Assembly (NCBI RefSeq): GCF_019112545.1
Contig: NW_025064886.1
Span: forward strand, 353,277 to 417,276
From: Guyanagaster necrorhizus
Lineage: Eukaryota > Basidiomycota > Agaricomycetes > Agaricales > Physalacriaceae
Length of the DNA stretch: 64,000 nucleotides
Direction: 5' to 3'
The notes under the pieces are model-generated. The model saw only the letters and a list, made by a program, of their open reading frames with translations, ran no database searches and was not told the DNA's origin. Shown here in pieces: positions 1 through 12,322 of the stretch (position 1 is the stretch's first letter; the number at the start of each line of letters is the position of its first letter). Made by a program: the position numbers and the translations under genes.

Positions 1-1
1 C

Positions 2-672
2 GATGTTGTCGAAGACGCCGGTGTCATCCTTCGATCTTCCGATAATGTTGAATTTTTTGTCTTGAAAAGCCTTTCTCTCTTTTGCTTCTTCTTTCTTCAG
101 GAACCTATTCTCAGATGGCAATCCAGAAGAAATGAAGGAGGGTCTACCTGTCGCTCCGGTACCAGAAACAGGCAAAAATATTCGAACACCTTCTCTTCTA
201 CTATCCAGGCGAGGCTCCGTCACTCGAAAATATTGACGAGGTCATAGAACTCTACGATGCTGCTTCCAAGTACTGCATGAACAGTGTTGGGAAACGCATG
301 CAGACCTCCCTCCTGAAATCACCGCTCATTCGTCAGGAGCCTGTGCGTCTCTTCGCCATCGCTGTTCATTATGATTGGCGAGAAGTATGTGAAGCAGCCG
401 CTAAGAACACCCTTTTCCATCCCGCCAACGACCATCCAGCCATCGACGAGCTCAGGCTGATAAGAGGTCTTGATTATCAGCGCTTCCTGGATTACCATAA
501 AAATGTGACGCTGTTGCTGAAGCCGTGGTGTAGAGCGCGTCTTCCTCGAGGCGCAACATGTGTTGGAAAGGAATACCTGAGCCCTCGTCTTCCTGGTGGT
601 GCGCCAGCGGGCTGTGCTGCTCAGATGCGCGCTCCAGCGTCACGTGCATCTGTGGTTGATGCGGTACTTTGA
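2..672 (+). pseudogene. BTB/POZ-domain protein, frameshifted and 5'-truncated by the window edge
   Basis: The translation shows the N-terminal part of an agaric-type BTB protein (ADVILRSSDNVEFF-like start, then a PVPET/LLxYYPGE segment, then DAASKYCM). BTB domains mediate dimerisation and often Cullin-3 recruitment. The domain cannot be read in one frame. It starts in frame at position 2, shifts by one base near 65-75, shifts again near 182-190, and then stays open from about 190 to 540. After about 540 the expected Cys-rich tail (a WW...C...CC stretch) appears only in other frames and is cut by stops. No GT-AG introns fit these shifts well, so I read it as a decayed gene. The true start lies left of the window. 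The family call is fairly sure, and the pseudogene status is an inference that sequencing error could undo. Confidence 0.6.
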
Positions 673-1205
673 GGATGTACCAAATAGGCTGAAGGAAAGT
701 CCCAGAAGACCGTGGCGGATGATGATATTGTGAATAGATTGCTTAATATTTATTGCGCACCGTGTAAAGCGACAATGGTCACGGAAATGCGTATCGTCAC
801 GAATCGGCTGTGTTTCACAGGTACATTTGAGCACTTCTTAGGCTGGGCCTGCTTATCGTTTTACGCAGGTCACACTTGAACTTAGAGCTTAGCCCTCACA
901 TTGAAGCGGTATGACGCACACGGATTAAGTTGGTCCTAGTCAGTGTCGAGCCGATCACATAGTTAAATTTATAATGCACCATTTCCAGGCGACGCGCACA
1001 ACGATTAAGCGTCGTAAGAGCTTTGCGCAACAAGCTACTGAAGACCTGACACTCATCGGTGTCTAAGCATCAGTTTCGGCACAAACCTAAAATGATGGTG
1101 TTTTAATAGCCCTCAGTAATAACAGTTTGGTTGCCTTGAACCCTGACGCGTGACGCCTGATCATTGCTCAAGCTGTAGAGATGTGACTACCATGTCTATA
1201 AAATT

Positions 1206-2161
1206 TCCAGTATCATATCCTCTTCCACCGTCTGCACTCTCCCTTTCAACTCTAATCCAGACATTGATGATATACTAGGAATCCGCGCTGCGACCTGGTA
1301 TCTACAGCTTTTCGTAGGTATAACTACCTTCGCTGTCTCTCCACGTAGCGCTATCGATTCGTGGTGGGCTGCTATAGTAACCTCTCTTGGGCTGCAAACA
1401 GTTGTAATTGTGGATTATAAACAGCTGTAGCTTGTCGCTGTATCATGTGCTCATCATACTTGGCTTGCCTTTCCCGTTTTCATCATGTCTCTTCTATGGG
1501 TTCTTGTCATGGGGAGAGCGAATCTCTCATGGAAATTAAACTGGGTGCAAATGGTATATGCCGCATGTGTTACTTTCCACACTCTTATTACTTACCGCTC
1601 ATAATAGTTCGCCCAACATCAACCTGTGGATATGTATCACTGTGCCCTCTTTTGGCAATGATCAGGTTAAGTTCACGCTATTCACCCTTTCGAGACCGAC
1701 GGGATGGGTGCGTCACTTGGTCCTTTACATACATGTGTATCATCTGTTTTTCGTCGCGAACGTTCGTTGATCCTTGTCTACAAGATTGGCGTGTGAGCAT
1801 AAGGGCTTGTCGTCCCATCTACTATTGGAGTAGTGTTTTTGTTTCTTCGCTTCGTCGCCCGCTTCCGCCTGTCCCTACGCGCCTGGTTGGACACTCGTTC
1901 GATACCCAGATTCACCCAAAAGCCTTCCCTCAGCCTTCGCGCTGGTGCTCAGTCTATGCATGGTGAAGCTAATAATATTTTCCAACACAGACATCGTGGA
2001 GGGTGGGAACGACAAATGGACCTTTGGACAGGTCAGCTATGATTCTAGTAGCAGGGCCATTGGTAACCTTTCGAAAGACAGTAACGGAGGAAATGAGACA
2101 TACGAAGGGGAAACCGTTGGACCCACTGAGCAGCCGCGCTATTGGATATCATAAAGAGTAA
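1206..2161 (+). pseudogene. Multi-pass membrane protein of agaric type, probably decayed
   Basis: Pieces of one recognisable protein lie in order on this strand. An N-terminal CTLPFNSNPDI/DILGIR segment (about 1230-1310) is followed by a probable intron ending near 1348. A hydrophobic stretch with SWWAAIVTSLGLQ comes next (about 1350-1430). Then come a long hydrophobic segment around 1445-1610, an NDQVKFTLF segment near 1665, and a C-terminal ALVLSLCMVKLI...NDKWTFGQ segment (about 1938-2032). A final MILVAGPLVTF helix ends at a stop at 2159-2161. This order matches a hypothetical integral membrane protein common in Agaricomycetes, of unknown function. Reading it needs an in-frame TAG near 1430 to be bypassed and a one-base shift near 2034, so it looks disabled. 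Exon limits are approximate. Confidence 0.45.
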
Positions 2162-3446
2162 TTAGGCAGTGGGGGAGATCCGGAGAAGCAAGTCGTTATT
2201 CTTTATTTTTAATTTCTGAGGTTTAACTAAGTACTCCCCCCCGGTTGATAGTATATACGCACGCTCGAACACTGCAAGCTCAGATTGCGTGCTCCAATGT
2301 GCCGACTCCACGACAATTGATCGACCAAGAGCCCTGACAATGTGTATTTTGTTTCTGTTAGTATTGACCTCTGCGTAAGCAATGAATCACCTGCAAATGG
2401 GACTTGCCCCGAATCACAGCCAAGGGCTAAACATCCAGTTCTTAGTTCATACGGGCCCGAAAGAGCCAAGCAACAGATGCAGAAGCGACTACTACCTAGC
2501 AAGGAAGAGTCCATTCAAATGAGTGTCCGAAGAATGGCATAATTGATTTCGTACGTATTGAATAATGAGTTACAGAGCAACAACGGGTTTATCAATGCAA
2601 TATGTAGCTCCGCGAAAGTGGCATCCGACGTTCCTTATGTCTTGGGAAGCGATATCTACATAGAAGGCCTTCTTCGGGAGATGCGATTATACTATTAGAC
2701 TATTAGCGTCCGGGGCCGGTGAATGAAACTGTGTAGTACCTTTCATACACCCAATGCGAATGCCGCCGATGTTTCAATGGTATGAGTGCCAGTAGGTGGT
2801 GGAATAGGAGGGTAAAATGGTGACATAGTGCCAGGATTTTTTTGCCTGATATCAATTGTCGCCTATTCTTGTCAGGTTAATTGTGCCAATCCTGAGTTAC
2901 GAGTCAAAACGTTCACCGTCACATTGCGATCAGCTGATATGATGAACGGAGCCCAACTTGGGTCTATGGTATAGCAGGCGGTGAAACGTGACGGGGTGCG
3001 GCTGCAAGACGGGGTATGCTAAGCTCTTACATTCTCAGAAGCCAGTAAAAAGTCCGCACAATGACCAGAAGCATACACAGTTAACGTTTACATCGATATC
3101 CAGCGCTGGCCTTGTGCGTGAGTCGTTGAAACCCTTTAGCTTGTTGTTGGTTGAAAGAGGCGAAAGAAAGTTGAATTATCTGGATCATAGAAATTTTGAA
3201 AGACACGTGATACAAGAGGGGTTTATCAGGAAATAGTGGCCCGAAAATCGGAATTCTTTTTGCATCACTCAGTGGAGGAACAAGTAGAAATGCACCAGAG
3301 CCAAGCCGTGGACCTTCTAGTAAGTATTCTCGGATATGAAGTGATAAAGTAAGAGCCTGCTCTTTTGACCACGGGATCGGTCGAATCTGAGATCTTCGTT
3401 ATATCACCGTTGTCTTTACTAGATTGGGATTGATACACAGTGACAC
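2162..3446. other. Intergenic, no supported gene
   Basis: Only short reading frames occur here, with no domain I recognise and no convincing splice-joined series. The right part is the upstream region of the NUM1-like gene that starts at 3447. Confidence 0.5.
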
Positions 3447-6400
3447 ATGACCGCGGGAACTCGTCTCCAGTCTCCGTCGTTCTTAGATCTTGACGCCGCG
3501 CACGACGTCGACGACGACGTGCAAGCCATCATGGCCAGCGTCAACGGCCATTTCTCGTCTGCTGGCGACATGAAGTCTCATCTCCAGAGTCTCCTTGACA
3601 GCAAGGAGCAGCAGCTTCAGCAAGCCGCGACCTTTGGGCAGCGGGTTCTCGCCCAACGAATGGAACTCGAGGATCGTATCAGGCAGCTTCAAGAGGTCGA
3701 GGCCGACAAGACAGGTGACGAAGATGTTGAACCCGAGGCGGTGCAGAAATACCAGGAGCTCACTGACACGATGATGGGCTGGGATACAGAGAATGCATTA
3801 CTTTCAAGTGCATTCAACAGTTCAGCAGTGTGTTTCCAACCATTTCCCCCACAGTTGTTCAATCTAAAAGCTCCTGCTAGATGGAACGCTCTTCTATTCC
3901 CGTCTCCGATCTACCTCGAGACGAACCGGAACGTTCGCGTACTTCAACGAACACCTCCACTGCACAATCTCGGCGGGCCAAGAATGCAGCACATCGTGCT
4001 GACGACGTCGGTACGTATGGAACTTTTTCCCTTTCTTTTTGCTTACAATTCCACCAGAGTTTGCTTTTGAAATTGGCAGTGGCCTTCTCAATGAGGTACG
4101 ACGACTTCAAAGTCTTCTCGGCGAGCGAGACAAGGCCATTCAAGACATGAAAGAGGAGAAGGATGATCTAGATGGTACATTGGAGTCGCTGCGAACCGCT
4201 CTCAAGCAACAAGAAGCAAGTGCCGGTGCGTTCTACTTTATCTTTTCCCCGTGGCTACTGAATTTCAGTGGCAGACAAATATAAAGAAGAGAACTGGAAT
4301 CTTGAAGTCAGCCTTCAGGACCTACGTACGCAACACGCCGATACCCAATCCACCGTTCAGCGCCTTGATTCAGAGCAGAAGCGGCTCACAAAACTTCTCG
4401 CTGCCTCCCACGACGCTTCGGAGCAGTATAAGAATGAAAATGCTCAGCTTCAAAGTATCATCGAGGACCTAACAGCAAAGCATGAAACTGACGTGGCTTT
4501 GGCACGCAAGCATGCCGCGGCTTTGGCGCGGGATAAGAGTGACTTGCAACAGGCCATAGATAGGCTTAAAGCAGAGAAGGAAAGGGCTGGCAGGAAGTTT
4601 GGTCGGTTCGGAAGCCCGGCGACGCCTAACACCACCGAGGGACTTCAAGACGAGGAGTATCTTACTCCCGCTGGGTATGGTGATGACGTTTTCAGCAACG
4701 CGGGCTCGACAAACAGGAGAATCAAGGCAGACACCTCGTTACTCTTTGGCGACGAAACGGACGGAGAGCTCTCTCCCGATCAGAGTCCTATGTCAAGATC
4801 ACCGTTCTTTGCTGCCAATCATCCCGTCAACGAGATTGAGGTTCTGAAGCAACGTTTGGCGCATGCCCACCGGCAGGTTGCGACGTTAAAGGGTGGGTTA
4901 ATGCGAGAAAGAATGGGCAAGGGTCGAGGGATGCTGGTGGAAGATGATGATGAGGAAGGCTTTGAGGACGTCGCTAATGCGAATGAAGGGAACGTCAGGC
5001 CAGGCGCTTCATCGACCAGACCGAGGGGCAGAGGACGTGGACGTGGACGTATACGTGGACGGGGTCCAACCTTGACAGAGCGACTTATGGCTGCTGATAG
5101 TCCATCGTCGGTCAGCGAGTTTGACGATGATGCGTCGCCGACGCGTGGTGCTTCCATACCTCCCATCCATTTCCAAGGCGCTGATGAAGATGACATGGAA
5201 GATGTCGCCATAGAACTGGACGATGATGATGATATTTTCAAGGCCGACCTTGAACCATCAGCAGAGTCTCCATCGAAGCGTTCGAGTGTTGCAAGTGTAG
5301 ACGGCATGGATCCTGTTTTCGCGAACATCCTGCGGCGAACACCGTCAACGAGTTCCATACCTCCCAATACCAGTCCTTTACATCAGTCTCTTCTTCGTCG
5401 ATCGACAAGAGGTGGTGCCGTTGGAAGAAGATCCAGAGGAGGCGTGTTCCAAGAGGGCAGACCTCCCTCGTTAGTTGGGCAGCCGGAAGACTTGGCTTTT
5501 GCTCTCAGTGGTACATCTCCTAACAGCGGAAGCATTGATGAATTTGTTCAGGTCGAAACGGCTGAAATAGCCTGTCAAACCGAGTCTGAGGAGGAGAAGA
5601 CACTGGAAGCCATACCAGTACCCGTGAAAGAGATTGCGCATATGGGGGTCCAATCTGAACCAGAAGTCCGTCCCGCAGTCATCCCGATGTCCAATATATC
5701 TATACAAACCGACGTCGAGGATCGTGTCTCGAAACCTGCCTTACGCGACGCAGGAATGAGCACGGATCCTTCCCCCTTGATGGTGCCAGCGGAATCTCAA
5801 ACTCCTTGTGTCTCTACAAAGGAGATCGATGTTCAGGTCTCGCCCGTACCTACCGCTGATTCATTAGTTCGACGTACTACCATCACGCAACGTGATTCAC
5901 TGGCAAGCGGTTCTCGTTCGCGGCTGGCATCCAATGCAACCATTACCGCCAGTAAGACTTCACCACGTCCTTTTGTCGGTTCTTCCTATGCAGAGGAGTC
6001 AGATGCAGACACAGAGACAGGAACCGAAACCGAAACCGACATGGACGATTATCAGGACGCTCGACAGAGTATCATGCTTGGATCGACGCCTTCACAATCC
6101 AGGGACGAGTTCCACTCCATTCGAATGTCTTCCATGCACTCCGAGTCGAGAGATGACTTCCACTCCGTGATGACCATGACCGACAATGAATACGAGGACG
6201 AAGACGAAGACGATACTGATACCGAAAGCATTAAGGCATCGAGAGTGGGCAGAACCATGCCCTCTCCTACCCCGGCATTTGTTTCTTCACCTGTGTCATA
6301 TGATTCCAAGTCCATCGAGGCCATTTTAAGAGACGAGCCTCCCGCATCACCACCAAAACCCGAACTCAAAGAGATGTCCATTCAGACCGATGAATGGAAA

Positions 6401-8313
6401 CCTCAGCCGCCTACACCAGCCGTTCCTATAGCTCCTTTACTGTACCGAGTTGGATCTACTACCCAACAGTTCCAATTCATTCCCCCACCCTCGACTCAAA
6501 TAGTGCCAAATTCCAACGGACCATCGACTATACCTCCCGTTGTTCCTACTCCTACTTCTCAAATATTCAGAGATGCCAACATTCGTCATCAACGCTCCTC
6601 AACAGACTCCCGAAGACAGTCTATCGAGTCTGCTCTTTCGTCCATATTTGATGATGGACCGACGCCAAAGGCAACTAATTCACTGGCTCTTGTAGACAAG
6701 TCCCGTCCACCAATGATGGCACTACCCCCACCTCCTCGGGCACCCCCACCCCCGGGGAGTATGCCTCCTCCGAATTTCATACCCGAGCGAAGAATGCCCA
6801 TCTCTACTGGATCTTATGATATTCCTCCTCCACGTCCGTCATCTCCTCCGCCTCCTGAACTCATTCAACGTGCCACCACCCCTACTTTCGGATCTGTGCT
6901 TTCAATCAGTAGGACTACCTATGGTCCTCGACCACATGGGTCTAGCATGCCGCCTATGCAACAAGGATTGCGTCCTCTGCCATCTACGAGTAGCTTCCGA
7001 TCTGCTGCGAATGCTGCAGCCTTGTACGTCCCACATAACCGAACCGGAAGAGAAATGTCGACGACGTCACTAGTAACCGACCGGTCGCCTCGATCGTCGA
7101 TGTCCTCTGATCAGAATCCGTTCCGCAATCCAACGACGCCCCAGAATAGGGCGACGGAACTTCCTGGACGTGGAGAAGGACATCCCACGGATCCGGCGAT
7201 CATTCATTCTATCACACAAACGATGATCGGAGAGTTCTTGTACAAATATACAAGGAAGACCATCGGGAAAGGATATGGAGAGCGAAGACATCGGAGGTTT
7301 TTCTGGGTGCATCCATATACCAAGACTCTGTACTGGAGTTCTGCGGACCCAGGATCATCGAATGTATCAGAGTCCAGTGCGAAGAGTGGTATGTATCTCC
7401 TCCATTCTCGTAGCGCATTTCCTGGTTAATATGGTGTTTTAGCCTATATAGAAGGGGTGCGATCCGTCCTAGATCCTAACCCGATGCCTCCAGGCTTGTA
7501 TCAGTACAGTGTCGTGGTGTCTACCCCTCAGCGAGAAATGAAGATTACTGCGCCGACCAAGGAACGGCATGATATATGGCTTAATGTTTGTCTGAATACT
7601 TGCTAATCTCCCGATTTTCAAAGCTGATCCCCCTTTGTGTTCAGGCTTTGAAATACCTGCTATCACGGCCAAACGCCGTCAATGTCAACTCTCCGGGGAA
7701 TACCACTACAGTACCTGACAGTCCGATGTCTCTTGGTGACTTCGCAGATGACGACCGACGCCCTATCATGTCGAGCCCACAAAGTCAGAGAAGTGGACGG
7801 AGCACGCGGCGCGCAGCAGACGTGTTTAACACGACGCCGAAAGGCAAGCGGAGCAGATCGCAAATCTCTGTAGGCGGTTCCATTGGCAAGCGGTCCGGAA
7901 CACCGGCTGCAGAGTATCTACGGTGGAACGGCCCGGAGAGTCCCTACAGCCCGACAAAATCCTTCGTGGACGTCCATGGGGATGGCGACGACCTCGATTT
8001 TGAATTGCACGGCGAGTCTGATGATGAGAATGGATTCGAAGGACTGGAGAATGTGCGTGCTTGTTGTGATGGAAGGCACACCGTTGGCCATTCTGGGCGA
8101 CATCCTCATCACCACCATCATAATGGGAATGGACTTGATCCCAATTCTGCTGGCCCTTCAGAACAGGCTCGGCCCGTATCACCGTCTGCGTGGTCGTTCC
8201 GTTCGAGTACCAATTCTCACGAAAGCGGAGGCGCAGCGCTATTTTCATGGAGTCGGAGTGATGGAAAGCTTCGGTTTGGATCGCGACGCTCTACGAAAAC
8301 GTCAGTCACCTAG
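3447..8313 (+). CDS. NUM1: NUM1/Mcp5/ApsA-type cell-cortex anchor with C-terminal PH domain
   Basis: This large cortical protein family tethers dynein and, in yeast, mitochondria to the plasma membrane. My model has six exons: 3447-3827, 3881-4010, 4058-4225, 4269-7388, 7443-7585 and 7645-8313. It gives about 1,540 residues. The introns are 43-59 nt with GT-AG ends and compatible phases. The N-terminal third is coiled-coil rich (LLGERDKAIQDMKEEKDDL, then repeated Leu/Glu/Lys heptads). The middle is long, acidic, Ser/Pro-rich and probably disordered, with RGRGRGRG-like and polyproline tracts. Near the C-terminus, from about 7196, lies the Mcp5-type PH domain: ITQTMIGEFLYKYTRK, RHRRFFWVHPYTKTLYW, then an EGVRSVLDPNP and a KERHDIW segment. 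In known members this domain binds phosphoinositides. The tail has a His run. The start follows a clean upstream stop region, but an extra 5' exon cannot be excluded. Confidence 0.88.
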
Positions 8314-8571
8314 TGATCTATGATTTTACATTCTCTGTTTCGGATTGGAATGGTTGCTTTAGCACATTTCACATTTTCCCTGTTTCATCTACACATACGT
8401 TGCTCTGCATATGCTCCTTGATAATCCTGTTGCCATATTATGACTATACCATTACCACTCATTTTCTTTTCCAAATTTTCTCTCTCCCGAAACGCGTTTT
8501 GTTAGTATTGTCAATTTATCCTTTTCTTGTGTACGACATGATATTGAATGTTCATTCATACGTTCCTTCAA

Positions 8572-9048
8572 TCAACCACATTGTGTCACCTCTACTGAGT
8601 GATTCCAGACAGCCTGCTTTTGTTCGTCGGAAAAGGAGTACTTCTTGGATGGGAGCTGACACGGGTTTCCTTTGTAGTCCCGCAGATAGAAACGCTCATT
8701 TCCCTCAATCAAGGCGAAGAGCATGCACTCTGCGCACTCCTCGGGGGAAGTCATGAACCGTCGGATGATGAAATCCACCAGAGGTGAGAACAGGCGCAAC
8801 AGCCAGAGAGTATAGTTGTGATTTCCAGGGGTATTGACAAAGCCAGGCCGTATGTGTGTGAATTCAATGGCTGGATTGCGCTTGGCATATTCCTGTTTAA
8901 GAAGATCAATCCTCAACGTAATCACTTCACGATGAAGGCTCACTTCAACCATAATATCATTGTCTAATGAATATGCCATCCACTCCCCCCTTTGGGGCGT
9001 ATTTTTAGCTTGGCAGCCTTCATACTTATCGTGAAGCCAAGCTGCCAC
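8572..9048 (-). pseudogene. Short-chain dehydrogenase/reductase, C-terminal fragment
   Basis: The frame carries the C-terminal part of an SDR of the type frequent in agarics: YEGCQAKNT, DLLKQEYAKRNPAIEFTHI, RPGFVNTP, then SPEECAECMLFAL and a closing WNHSVEV. SDRs are NAD(P)-dependent oxidoreductases. The region after PG is the usual substrate-side segment. The Rossmann fold (GxxxGIG), the catalytic Ser and YxxxK should lie upstream, on the right in forward coordinates, but I could not find them in any frame between 9049 and about 9700. A possible intron separates QAKNT from the IDLLKQEYAKR part. I therefore read this as a 5'-truncated remnant. It is convergent with the NUM1-like gene, whose stop is 258 bases away. 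The substrate is unknown. Confidence 0.6.
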
Positions 9049-12000
9049 TTGTCCTGCCCCCCCGAATACTATAGATGCTTACACAACCTACAGCACCTTT
9101 GCAGGTATTAATGCAGAAGCCCATGCTTGCCGTTTTTGTTAAGGATTGAAAGCAGTTCAGTGCTAATGATAGTCAACCAGTTAGGAGAGATTGCGCGCAT
9201 TGATGTTTTTGAGATCTTGAACCATGTCGCGAACATTCAGCGAGACGGAGAGGGTATTTACTGCTGCCGTTTCACCCACGGCTTACCACCTAGATTAAAC
9301 AACGAATGCAATTTTCAAGTTGTGCGGGTTCGAGGTCAATAACAGACGATGAAGAAAGACTCAATAATTTTGAGGCCCATAGTGAGCATTACAATATTTG
9401 TCTAACGCTTCTCCTCTTATGCGCTCATGTTCATAATCGCCCTTTGACGCAAGCACGTCGTAAGGGCGACAGTAAAAACGTCGTCAATGTCGATCCATCC
9501 GAGACAAACAGAACGTCCTTTTCATTCTGTGTCTTCGTAGTCGGCGCATCCTACAGAATAATCCCGAAGTGCAAAGATTTCGCTGCGAATGATAGGACCT
9601 ACTTTGTGAACGAAACAGGTTGCATTGTTGAAGTTCGGTTGATTGAATCGTGATAATCAGAAGTCCGAGGGAAGGCTGGCCTGAGAAGAAACGAGTATGG
9701 TGTCAGGCCTGTATCCAGAGCCGTTGCGACATACACTGTGAGGCTGAGATTTAAGCCCACGCCGCAGGGTCTTTTACGATCATACAAGGGAAACGATTAG
9801 TAGACGGTGGCTCAGGACAATCCTTTCATTCACAGGGGGGAAGTGACACGGTGGCATAGCCCTAGAGAAAGGTAGAAAGGTAGATAAATAAGTCGAAGTC
9901 CCGGCTCTGGAACCCAACAAAATGACGCAATACCACAGTGTTCCAGATAGCACGTGGGAACGTCGGTCGTCGGTCCTGCAACAAGGTACACGACCTGCGA
10001 AAAAACCTATACTGAGCTCGACCTGATGATAAGCCCAAAGAGAACATCAGAACCCAAGTGACTTTGCCTTCGAAATTCTTTGTTCGATCTCATCTGCGAA
10101 CAATCTCGCGAACTGATAAATGATCTGGTATCCTCACGCTCGTCTTGTGCTTGCCAAGGTATTCTTGATGAAAGCCTTCCCTATGGGACCGTCGTCAATC
10201 TGTGTAAAATGTGTACGGCCAGGTTTTTCTCATGAGGCCGAGAACGCCGAACTTTTGAAGTCCAAAGTTTTGGCGAATAAATGCACAACACATGGACGAC
10301 AATAGTCGAGGTGGTCGGTGTTACAAGCCAGTGACGCAGGTCAGCTTGTCGACGACGATGCATTGAATATTTCTTGCAGTTTGGACCGGGAGCACGATGG
10401 GGATAGAAAAGGCAGCCGGAGGATCTATCCGCCAAGCACCTATTCGTTGGACTTAGAGATGTCGAATCCATCGAAATTGGATTGAATCCGTCGGAAGTCG
10501 GGACGTATTAATAAGCCGTTAGGCACGTGATGTAGGCACGGCGGAGCTTTCCAAGTTTCCTTTTTCACCCTTCATTCTCAAGTCACTCTGTCCTTTTATG
10601 ACTGAAAGGGATCTCTATTCGCCACCCTTGTCTACCCCAGAATTATTTCTAAGATCGCTCTCCATCGGAACTCCTTTCGAGGACAAAAAAGATGAACCAG
10701 ACCGGAATTTTGTCCCCAGACGGAACGGGATTTTGTATCCAAAAAGAGTAACTCACAGTCACTTCAACCGTTCTTTACGGGCTCAGAATGTTCCGAGCAG
10801 GCTTCCAGTAGCTCCTGCTTCGTGATGGTCATTCACTGAGAATTCCTTTGCATTTTCTTCATCCAATTGCCTTGCCAACTATGGACATCGAGGACGTCTA
10901 CACAGCGTTTCAACTTGCCTACAGGTACTGGCAGGTAGAATAAAGTTGTCGTCCGGGGTGCGCGTCATACACTGTAACATCCGGTGAAAATCACGTAGAA
11001 ACCTATCGAGGGCTTAGGTAAATGTATCACCGGCACAGACTATCGTGCCTCTACCATCGGCTGGGCGAGGAAAGCCCCTACATTTACGTTCCACCATTCG
11101 GTGCTGCAGCGCTGTCAGTCCGCCTACCACCTACAACGCAATCCCTATCTTGTCCTCCAACTTCTACCGGTGTTGTTTTTCAGCTTCCTCCCCGCCATTT
11201 TCTCGACAGTCTACTCCAATATTTGGCAATATGTATTATATAACGTTGCTGTAGGCGTTGAGGATGATGACTGCCGGTTAGACTCCTTTTCTTCAAAATT
11301 CGTGGAGCGCTGAGTGGAGCTGCTCGGGATACCACTCTCCCGGACAACCTATAAAGAGTGTCGGGCATAACACCATTTCGAAGGCCATCTTGAGGGTGCG
11401 ATTTTTCCTTTGTGGTTCCGAGGGCGGACCGACTGTCGAACTTCCATGGACTTAAAGGTACAACTGAAAGTTGCCAAATGAAGGAGAAACCCTTTATTCG
11501 TCGTATTTATCAATAAAGCTTCGCGCAGCCACCGTCTTCTCTTATCATCATTTTGTATGGTATTCTCGGTCTCAATCGAGTTCCTGGCTACCGGAATACG
11601 TGTATCTCGAGGTTCAGACTGGAGCTCCAGTAACGGCATACTATATTTGTGGCTGGAAAATGCAGAAAGGCTGAGGCTGTCTTGGATTTGTACCATTGAT
11701 CCACCACTTAGGTGATGACCCTCCCTCCATGCACGTAGAATGGATCTGGCTGAGTACGTCGATCGCAATTCTCTTCATCACAAGATCACGTCATTTGTCG
11801 AGCCTGTAAACAGACCATCATTCCGCTGGTTGCTCTTTCCCTGAAACGTAAGCTCCGGTTTCTTTTGGTACCGCTTTCGCGGAAACGAAACGTCCTCTGT
11901 AGCTTGTCAACCAGGAAGTGCATTTCTCATGTCACACTCAACCTGACCCTTCCGATAGGCCTAACGGCTGATCTCCATCCGAACCGACTACTCGGACCTT

Positions 12001-12322
12001 TACATTTTTCTAACTTCTCACTGAACCTATGAAACTCTAGGTGTTTACACGCTCCCACCTGCCCTCCGATGATCAGCCTAACCGTGGAATTCCTTAGACC
12101 CATTAGTCCCAACAGCCATCAATTTCACTCTGTCAACACTTGCACACTTGAATTTTATCATCATGCCATCACAAAAGGAGGAAACACGGCGCGATCGGAT
12201 ACAGTGCTGTTTCTGATCCCTTATATTCGACGCGTTCTCATCTAGGCATTGGCTGAGTGGCACTTGTCCCGTTTGTACTTATACCCCATCTTTCTACTTC
12301 CTCTTTCTCCCTCCTCTTCCCG
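9049..12322. other. Gene-poor stretch with short unassigned frames
   Basis: No gene is supported. A weak SDR-like echo may exist on the minus strand around 9200-9340 and 10180-10470, but stops break it and no diagnostic motif is present. Hydrophobic short frames at 11045-11313 on the plus strand look like membrane-helix coding but do not join into a known protein. Confidence 0.4.

Noticed and set aside
1445..1966. 173-codon plus-strand frame
   Set aside because: It is Cys/Ser/Arg-rich with no domain sense. The recognisable membrane-protein text lies in the overlapping frames.
2227..2514. 95-codon minus-strand frame ending in a YYQPGG-like segment
   Set aside because: No known motif; it may be part of a repeat, but this cannot be shown from one copy.
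4819..5367. Ser-rich 182-codon frame on the minus strand inside the NUM1-like gene
   Set aside because: It is the antisense shadow of an acidic Asp/Glu-rich coding stretch (GAT/GAA repeats read as ATC/TTC and TCA/TCT).
10181..10471. Minus-strand frame resembling an SDR tail
   Set aside because: The resemblance needs an in-frame stop to be ignored, and no SDR motif is present.
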